20,106 nucleotides of DNA, taken from the NCBI GenBank assembly GCA_964585575.1, contig CAZPEM010000050.1:1-20106 (forward strand). The letters run 5' to 3'. A program made the position numbers and the translations under genes. This document shows positions 6,740 to 11,729 of the stretch, piece by piece. Origin of the DNA: UBA4655 sp964585575. Lineage in GTDB: Bacteria > Planctomycetota > Planctomycetia > Pirellulales > UBA1268. The first letter of the stretch is position 1. The number at the start of each line of letters is the position of its first letter. Below the pieces are notes generated by a model. It was not told the DNA's origin, searched no databases, and was given only the letters and a program-made list of their open reading frames with translations.

Positions 6740-8305
6740 CTACCCGCGGATCCAGCCGCCATCGACGTATCGCCACGGCCGGCAGGATGGGGCGGCGTCG
6801 CGGAGCATTTCCGGAAGGTTGTGCTGCGAGAAGCCGTCGAAGCAGACACGGCGGGCGAACCGCAGGATCGACCAGGGCATCCCGACCGCCGAGAAGAAGG
6901 GGGGGCCGGCCGAGGGCCAGGGGCCGCCATGCTGCATCGGCGGCGTGACGGCGAGGCCGGTGGGCATGCGGTTCTCGATGATCCGGCCGGAGCGTTCGAC
7001 GAGGAACGGGGCGATCGCCGCGAACGCCGACGCGTCGCGGCCGTCTCGTGCGGCGTAGAGGCTCGCCCCGAGCGACCCGTGCACGCACGCCAGGGCGGAG
7101 GCCAGTTCGTCGAGCGATCGGCATCGCACGAGGAGCGTCGCGTTGCCGAACGCCTCCACGAGCAGCCGATCCGGCCTCGCCATGAGCTCGGAGGCTGCCA
7201 CGGTGAGCAGCGTCGGCGGATGGCCGCAGGGGCCGGCTTCGGCGTGTTTGCCCTGGGCGACGAGCGTCGCACCGGCCTGCGAGAGCCGCTCGATCGCGGC
7301 GACGAGCCGGGCACGTCCTGCGGGCCCCAGGAGCACCTGCGGTTCCGTGGAGGAAAATCGCGATGCCAGCGACCGCGCGAATGCCTCGCCCGCCGCGTCG
7401 TCGACGAGAAAGACCGCGCCGGGCTTCGTGCAGAACTGCCCGGCCGATCCGGTCACGCTCGCGACAAGTTCGCCGGCGATCTCGTCGCCCCGTTCGGCGA
7501 CCGCGCCCGGCAGGAGCACCACCGGATTGACGCTCCCCATCTCGACCCAGATCACGCGGCCCGCTGCGGTCGCCGCCGCGAAGAGCCGCCTGCCCGCCTC
7601 CTGGCTGCCGGTGAAACCGGTCGCCCCGACCCTGGCGTCGGCCACGAGCCGCTCGCCGTCGTCGGCTGCGATCCCGTGGAGCAGCTGGACGGTCGCCCGC
7701 GGGAGGCCGGTCTCTTCGACCGCGGCAAGAGCCTCCACGGCCGCCAGTCGCGAAACCGACGGATGTCCCGGGTGGGCCTTCGCGATCACGGGATTGCCCG
7801 CCGCGATCGCCGCCGCGAAGTCGCCCCCCGTCACGCCGCCGTAGGCCAGCGGAAAGTTGCCGGGGGGAAACACGACCACCGGCCCGAGGCCCATCGCCAT
7901 GGAGCGGATGTTTCGCCGCGAGTCGATCATCGCCATCCGCCAGGTCTGCTCGCGGGCCGCGGCGGCCGCCTGCCGCAGCTGGTCGAGCATGCGGGGAAGC
8001 TCCACCTCGACGAGCCTCGGCCTCACCGCGAGGCCGGTCTCGGCATGGGCGGCGGCCACGAGCTTCTCGGCGATCGACGCGAGCCGGTCGGTGTAGCGAT
8101 CGAGGAACGCGGCGAGGCGTTGCGGGGGCGTCGCGCGAAGCTCGGCTGCCGCGGACGATGCGGCATGGAGCGCCGTCTCGACGTCGCTCCAGCCGCTCAC
8201 CGGCCAGACGGCCTCGCGGGCCGAGCCCGTCGAGGGATCGACGGCCCGAAAGTTGTCGATGGCTTCGGCGGCCCGCCACGCGCCGGCGACGAGGATGGGT
8301 TCCAT
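6740..8305 (-). CDS. Aldehyde dehydrogenase (NADP+), ketoglutarate semialdehyde dehydrogenase-like
   Basis: 521 residues, the usual length for the family. It oxidises an aldehyde to the acid with NAD(P)+. Visible key residues are Asn150 in PPGNFPLAYGG (oxyanion hole), Lys176 in VIAKAHPGH (cofactor binding), general-base Glu255 in EMGSVNPVVLLPG, and nucleophile Cys292 in GQFCTKPG. The E-x-x-S-x-NP and GQFCT-x-PG forms match alpha-ketoglutarate semialdehyde (2,5-dioxovalerate) dehydrogenases, which act in pentose, uronate or hydroxyproline breakdown. Here Met256-Gly257 replaces the more usual Leu-Ser. The ATG at 8305 begins the conserved sequence; an upstream in-frame start would run through the topoisomerase gene. 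It lies 10 bases after that gene, so co-transcription is likely, though the functions look unrelated. The exact substrate is not shown. Confidence 0.9.
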   Translation of the reverse strand: MEPILVAGAWRAAEAIDNFRAVDPSTGSAREAVWPVSGWSDVETALHAASSAAAELRATPPQRLAAFLDRYTDRLASIAEKLVAAAHAETGLAVRPRLVEVELPRMLDQLRQAAAAAREQTWRMAMIDSRRNIRSMAMGLGPVVVFPPGNFPLAYGGVTGGDFAAAIAAGNPVIAKAHPGHPSVSRLAAVEALAAVEETGLPRATVQLLHGIAADDGERLVADARVGATGFTGSQEAGRRLFAAATAAGRVIWVEMGSVNPVVLLPGAVAERGDEIAGELVASVTGSAGQFCTKPGAVFLVDDAAGEAFARSLASRFSSTEPQVLLGPAGRARLVAAIERLSQAGATLVAQGKHAEAGPCGHPPTLLTVAASELMARPDRLLVEAFGNATLLVRCRSLDELASALACVHGSLGASLYAARDGRDASAFAAIAPFLVERSGRIIENRMPTGLAVTPPMQHGGPWPSAGPPFFSAVGMPWSILRFARRVCFDGFSQHNLPEMLRDAAPSCRPWRYVDGGWIRG

Positions 8306-8315
8306 GGAAACGCCG

Positions 8316-9461
8316 TCAGTCGAGCCAGTCGCCCTCGTCGATTCGCTCGGGCGTGTAGACCTCGGTGACGTAGCTGATGTCCTTCGAGATGAGCGACTCG
8401 ACCTCGAGCTTGAACCCGTTGGTGAGCATCGTCTCGATCTCCTTCTGCCAGCCCTTCTTCCCGGCGAACCACGGGTAGGCGGCGATCTGCTTCGCCCGCT
8501 TGATGTCGGTGTCGGCGAGCTGGATCTGCACGCTCGGGGAGAGCTTGCACCGTCCAAAGTCGCGGCTCCGCAGTCCGAGGAACCTCGCCTCGGGGATCGC
8601 CATCCGCTTCGACTCGTAGGCGAGGTTGATCGATCCCTGCTTGAGCACGGAATAGATGTAGTAGCCCCAGGGGTCGTTGTCGAGCAGGCAGTAGACCGGC
8701 AGCTTCAGCTCGTTGTGGAGCCGGTAGAGCATCCGCCGCACGCCGCGTGGGGGCTGGCCGCCGCCGTGCGTGAGCAGGCAGCCATGCTTCTTCCAGTACT
8801 TGTCCTCGTTGAACCGCCGCCAGACAGTGTCCTTCTCGACGTGGAGGATGTACTTCGCGTCGCACTTCTTGAACTGGATGACGTCGGCCTCGACGATCGA
8901 AGGGATGCTGTAGCCGCCGGATCCCATCCTCGCGCAGTCGATCTCGTCGCCGGAGTCGACGAGCGTGATCGGGCCCACCATGCCGCCGCGGTTGCTCGCG
9001 TAGACGTGGAGTTCCTCGCGAAGGCTCTCGAGCGTCACCTCGAGATCCTCGATCATCGGGTCGCACTCCTCCTGCGTGGCGAACGTCTCCTCGCGGGTTC
9101 CCTCGATCGTGTGCTTGAGCAGGTAGTAGAGCCCTCGGATGCTCGTGGTCTTCTGCTGGTCGATCAGCTGCTTGCAGCCGGTGGCGACGAGGAGCGTCTG
9201 CATGTAGCTCTTCGCCTGGGAGAGGTTGAAGAGCTGGCGGCAGTTGGTCTGCGAGCCCATCTCGATGATCCGCCGCGACTTGTTCCACCGGGTGTTGGAG
9301 AGGCTGCGGGCGGGGATGTCGAGGTGGGGATCCCGCTTCTTCTCGGCGGCGGCCACCACCTTGTCGGCGAGATCGACGATGAGCCCCCGCGTCTTCTGGT
9401 CTACGGGCGGCAGCTTCGGGGACGCCTTCGAGGCGGGCTTCGACTTGGTCTTGGCGGCCAT
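8316..9461 (-). CDS. top6A: DNA topoisomerase VI subunit A (Spo11-like)
   Basis: 381 residues, full length. Subunit A of type IIB topoisomerases cuts both DNA strands through a tyrosine. The winged-helix active site shows TTSIRGLYYLLK (105-116); one of Tyr112-Tyr113, probably the second, is the nucleophile. The Toprim domain has Glu209 in HVEKDTVWRRF and the acidic pair Asp261/Asp263 in DNDPWGYYIYSVLKQGS, which bind Mg2+. The LTHGGGQPPRG stretch (230-240) is also characteristic. Residues 1-20 are a basic Lys/Pro/Ala-rich extension. The enzyme needs the GHKL ATPase subunit B, whose gene usually lies directly beside top6A in archaea. Here upstream is a micro-ORF plus repeats, and downstream is an aldehyde dehydrogenase, so B must be encoded elsewhere or be missing. 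It is uncommon in bacteria but known in planctomycetes and a few others. Confidence 0.93.
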   Translation of the reverse strand: MAAKTKSKPASKASPKLPPVDQKTRGLIVDLADKVVAAAEKKRDPHLDIPARSLSNTRWNKSRRIIEMGSQTNCRQLFNLSQAKSYMQTLLVATGCKQLIDQQKTTSIRGLYYLLKHTIEGTREETFATQEECDPMIEDLEVTLESLREELHVYASNRGGMVGPITLVDSGDEIDCARMGSGGYSIPSIVEADVIQFKKCDAKYILHVEKDTVWRRFNEDKYWKKHGCLLTHGGGQPPRGVRRMLYRLHNELKLPVYCLLDNDPWGYYIYSVLKQGSINLAYESKRMAIPEARFLGLRSRDFGRCKLSPSVQIQLADTDIKRAKQIAAYPWFAGKKGWQKEIETMLTNGFKLEVESLISKDISYVTEVYTPERIDEGDWLD

Positions 9462-9481
9462 GCGGGATAGGCTCTTCGGGA

Positions 9482-9507
9482 CTGTGGAACGGAATCGTTC
9501 GCCACAG
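9482..9507. promoter_or_regulatory. Inverted repeat upstream of top6A
   Basis: CTGTGG at 9482-9487 pairs with CCACAG at 9502-9507, and inside AACG pairs with CGTT around a GAAT loop with a two-base bulge. It lies 20 bases before the top6A start in the top6A/micro-ORF divergent gap. It could be an operator or a 5'-leader hairpin. No convincing promoter hexamers were found next to it. Confidence 0.35.
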
Positions 9508-9556
9508 CCTAGCGTTCGCCCGCGGACTTTTCACCCGCCGAGCCGGTCACCCGCCC

Positions 9557-9563
9557 GAGGAAG
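9557..9563 (+). promoter_or_regulatory. Ribosome binding site of the 28-codon micro-ORF
   Basis: GAGGAAG, containing AGGA, sits six to eight bases before the GTG at 9570. It is the main sign that the very short frame is translated. Confidence 0.45.
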
Positions 9564-9569
9564 CCCGCC

Positions 9570-9656
9570 GTGAAGTATTACGTCGCCTACGCCCTCTTCG
9601 GCCTGCTCGCCGGCCTCGGCACGTTCATCGTCTGCCGGCCGAGCCGCCGCGAGTGA
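9570..9656 (+). CDS. Putative 28-residue single-pass membrane micro-protein
   Basis: GTG start, TGA stop, 28 codons. The peptide begins MKYYVAYALFG, continues as an unbroken hydrophobic stretch (residues 4-22: Tyr, Val, Ala, Leu, Phe, Gly, Ile) and ends with Cys and a basic tail CRPSRRE. That arrangement fits one membrane helix with a cytoplasmic basic end. Nearly all third positions are G or C (27 of 28 by eye, start codon included), like the surrounding genes, and a GAGGAAG precedes the start. It is transcribed away from top6A, with 108 bases between the two starts. It resembles no family I can name. Its shortness leaves room for chance. Confidence 0.5.
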   Translation: MKYYVAYALFGLLAGLGTFIVCRPSRRE

Positions 9657-9667
9657 TCGCCGGGGCT

Positions 9668-9714
9668 CGGGCAGCCCCGAACGGTCGACTCTGCTGGGTT
9701 CGGGGCCGCCCGTG
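9668..9714. repeat. Linker hairpin of the palindromic repeat cluster, copy 1
   Basis: GGGCAGCCCCGAAC pairs with GTTCGGGGCCGCCC around a loop containing GGTCGACTCTGCTGG. The same hairpin recurs at 9855-9900 and 10009-10052. Confidence 0.75.
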
Positions 9715-9831
9715 TCCCTGGCCGGACGTTCGCTTCGGTCCTCCGGACCTTCGCTCACTGCATGTCCGCGGCGCTCCGGCATCCTGCCTGCGCTTGCTTC
9801 CATAGCCCGGCTACGGGGCACGGGCAGCCCC
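9702..9831. repeat. Large palindromic repeat, copy 2 (full)
   Basis: Outer arms GGGGCCGCCCGTGTCCC (9702-9718) and GGGGCACGGGCAGCCCC (9815-9831) are inverted copies with two mismatches. The interior carries GGACGTTCGCTTC and CCGGCATCCTGCCTGCGC, matching the order seen at 2577-2720. Confidence 0.8.
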
Positions 9832-9854
9832 TCACGGCCAACTCTGCGCGTTCA

Positions 9855-9900
9855 GGGCAGCCCCGAACGGTCGACTCTGCTGGGTTCGGGGCCGCCCGTG
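9855..9900. repeat. Linker hairpin of the palindromic repeat cluster, copy 2
   Basis: Same stem and loop as 9668-9714, with an identical loop. A degenerate version (GCAGCCCCTCACGGCCAACT, from 9825) stands just before it, suggesting local tandem duplication. Confidence 0.75.
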
Positions 9901-10018
9901 CCCATCGCCGGACGCTCGCTTCGCACATCCTGTGCTTCGCTCGCTCGGATGCCGACTTCGCTTCGCAATCCTTGCTTCGCTCGTCGGCATACGCCGGCTC
10001 CCGGGCACGGGCAGCCCC
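9888..10018. repeat. Large palindromic repeat, copy 3 (full, nested)
   Basis: Outer arms GGGGCCGCCCGTGCCC (9888-9903) and GGGCACGGGCAGCCCC (10003-10018) pair at 15 of 16 positions. Nested inside, CGGATGCCGAC pairs with GTCGGCATACG, and there are several CTTCGCTC/GCTTCGC words. This is the best-formed copy and could fold into one long branched hairpin. Confidence 0.8.
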
Positions 10019-10066
10019 GAACGGTCGACTCTGCTGGTTCGGGGCCGCCCGTATCCCCGGCCGGCG
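10009..10066. repeat. Linker hairpin copy 3 plus truncated repeat arm
   Basis: The linker hairpin is present a third time (one base shorter in the loop). It is followed by a single left arm ending GGCCGGCG at 10066. The truncated arm stops one base before the stop codon of the aminotransferase gene. Confidence 0.7.
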
Positions 10067-10067
10067 T

Positions 10068-11372
10068 TCAGCAGCGGACTTCGTCGGCGCGGCCGACGGC
10101 GTTCATGCGACGGAGGAAGTGCGGGCCGTCGGCGGTCGGCGAGGGGTGGCCGCTGCCGGTCGCTTCCGGCTTCGGCTCCCCGCGGGCGGCATTCCCGAAG
10201 AACTCCGCGATCCGGCCGACGACGGTTCGCTGCTCGTCGACGGTGAGTTCGGGGAAGATCGGCAGTGCGAGCGTCTCCTCGGCGGCCCGCTCGGTTTCCG
10301 GGAGGTCGCCCTTCTTCCAGCCGAGATGCTCGAAGCATTTTTGGAGGTGGAGCGGGATCGGGTAGTAGATCTCCGTCCCCACCTTGCAGGCGGTGAGATG
10401 CGCGCGGAGTGCATCCCGGCGTCCGCCCGGCACGCGGATGACGAACTGGTTCCAGACGTGGCGGCCCCGCGGCTCGTCGGTCGGCAGGACGACAAGGCCC
10501 TCGAGCCCATGGCGGCCGAAGAGATCGAGATACCGGGCGACATTCCTCTGCCTGGAGGTCGTCCAGTCGTCGAGGTGACGGAGTTTCACCCGCAGCACGG
10601 CCGCCTGGATCGTGTCGAGGCGGCTGTTGATGCCAATCACCTGGTGGTAGTACCTCGGCTCCATGCCGTGAACCCGCAGGAGCTTGAGCGCCGCCGCGAT
10701 GTCGTCGCGGGTCGTCGTGAGGAAGCCCCCGTCGCCGATCCCGCCGAGATTCTTCGTCGGATAGAAGCTGAAGCAGCCGACGTCGCCGAGCGCGCCGGAG
10801 CAGCGGCCGTGCCAGGTCGAGAGGATCGACTGGGCCGCGTCTTCCACCACGGGAACTCCCGCCTTGCGGGCGATCGGCAGGATCGCATCCATGTCGGCCG
10901 TGCGGCCGAAGAGGTGCACGGGCACGATCGCCTTGCACTTCGGGCCGAGCTTCCTTGCCACGTCGGCCGGATCGACGAGGTAGGTCGCCGGATCGATCTC
11001 GGCGAAGACCGGAATCGCGCCCAGGCGGGTCACGGCGCTGGCGGTCGCGAAGAAGGTGTAGCTCGGCAGCACCACCTCGTCTCCGGGGCCGACGCCGAGG
11101 GCCATGAGCGCCAGCAGCAGGGCGTCGCTGCCGGAGGCACAGCTGATCACGTGGGGAACGCCCAACTCGCGGGAGAGGTCGGTCTCGAGATCGGCCACGT
11201 CGGGGCCGAGCACGAACCGTCCGGAGTCGCACACCCTCTCGATCGCGCCGCGGATCTCCTCGCGGAGAACGGCGTACTGACGGTCGAGCGCGAGCAGACC
11301 GACCGATGGAAGCAGGTTCGCGGCGCCGGAGGTCTCTCGCTTCGCTTCCGTGGGCAGGTCGTGGCGAATCAT
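10068..11372 (-). CDS. DegT/DnrJ/EryC1/StrS-family aminotransferase
   Basis: 434 residues. PLP-dependent sugar aminotransferase of the kind that makes amino-sugars for surface polysaccharides. The cofactor lysine is Lys207 in FSFYPTKNLGGIGDGG. Asp178 and Gln181 of VVEDAAQS contact PLP, and SGSDALLLAL (80-89) binds the phosphate. VLPSYTFFATASAV and PVHLFGRTADM are further family signatures. The sequence resembles WbpE/WlbC-type UDP-keto-sugar aminotransferases, but the substrate is not shown. The ATG at 11372 is preferred (GGAG 11 bases upstream). A longer in-frame start at 11441 adds an Arg-rich, noncoding-like stretch. The last ~35 residues after FFGNAARGEP are low-complexity and reach into the edge of the repeat cluster, so the C-terminus may have been extended by repeat insertion. 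No other polysaccharide gene is nearby. Confidence 0.9.
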   Translation of the reverse strand: MIRHDLPTEAKRETSGAANLLPSVGLLALDRQYAVLREEIRGAIERVCDSGRFVLGPDVADLETDLSRELGVPHVISCASGSDALLLALMALGVGPGDEVVLPSYTFFATASAVTRLGAIPVFAEIDPATYLVDPADVARKLGPKCKAIVPVHLFGRTADMDAILPIARKAGVPVVEDAAQSILSTWHGRCSGALGDVGCFSFYPTKNLGGIGDGGFLTTTRDDIAAALKLLRVHGMEPRYYHQVIGINSRLDTIQAAVLRVKLRHLDDWTTSRQRNVARYLDLFGRHGLEGLVVLPTDEPRGRHVWNQFVIRVPGGRRDALRAHLTACKVGTEIYYPIPLHLQKCFEHLGWKKGDLPETERAAEETLALPIFPELTVDEQRTVVGRIAEFFGNAARGEPKPEATGSGHPSPTADGPHFLRRMNAVGRADEVRC

Positions 11373-11715
11373 GCCGAAGTCATCTCCGTGGCACTGGGCT
11401 TTCCGGACGGCGGGGCGTGCGGCCCGCCGTCGTCGCCACATGATGCGTGGCAGAGTCCGTGATCGTCACTCCCGAACCGTTCGCTGAAGTCGATTGCGGG
11501 CATCGGACAGGGCGGGGCTGAGGCGTTGTTGGAGCCGGCGAATGGCGGGGAATAGGAAATCCCCCGATCCAACGCAAGGGCAGCCGGGAGGATGCTTCGC
11601 GAGGTTGTTTGACACCTCCCCGCCAGGGACCCTAGATTCACACGTCCCGAAGGTCCGGCCCGAGCGGCATCCTCGGGCGTCGACAGTCGATCCTCCCTCT
11701 GAGTGATACAGGCCC
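11373..11715. other. 343-bp divergent intergenic region between the aminotransferase gene and tex
   Basis: Apart from the tex promoter (11609-11638) and a 17-base duplication at the tex start, I see no gene and no strong hairpin. Open frames here lack coding-like composition. Confidence 0.6.
11609..11638 (+). promoter_or_regulatory. Sigma-70-like promoter for tex
   Basis: TTGACA (11609-11614, perfect -35) and TAGATT (11633-11638, four of six matches) are separated by 18 bases. Transcription would start near 11645, giving a leader of about 70 bases before the tex start. Confidence 0.55.
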
Positions 11716-11729
11716 TTGAGCGATACAGG
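11701..11729 (+). repeat. 17-base tandem duplication spanning the tex start codon
   Basis: GAGTGATACAGG at 11701-11712 recurs as GAGCGATACAGG at 11718-11729, a period of 17 bases. The second copy lies just after the TTG start at 11716. Because 17 is not a multiple of three, the two copies are in different frames. Confidence 0.6.

Noticed and set aside
8306..8557. Longer N-terminus for the aldehyde dehydrogenase (start at 8557)
   Set aside because: It would overlap the end of top6A by more than 200 bases and gives a Ser/Arg low-complexity peptide.
8253..9470. A 405-codon plus-strand open frame opposite top6A
   Set aside because: The minus-strand protein has all topoisomerase VI A motifs; the plus-strand translation is a low-complexity mirror.
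9660..10067. CRISPR array
   Set aside because: Repeat units are ~130 bases, internally palindromic and joined by similar linkers, with no unique spacers and no cas genes.
9712..10365. Open frames within the repeat cluster giving SLRSSGPSL-type peptides
   Set aside because: The repeats lack stops in several phases, so open frames arise by chance; there is no ribosome binding site or third-position pattern.
11373..11441. Longer N-terminus for the DegT-type aminotransferase (start at 11441)
   Set aside because: The extra 23 residues are Arg-rich and noncoding-like; the ATG at 11372 has GGAG upstream and leads into family sequence.
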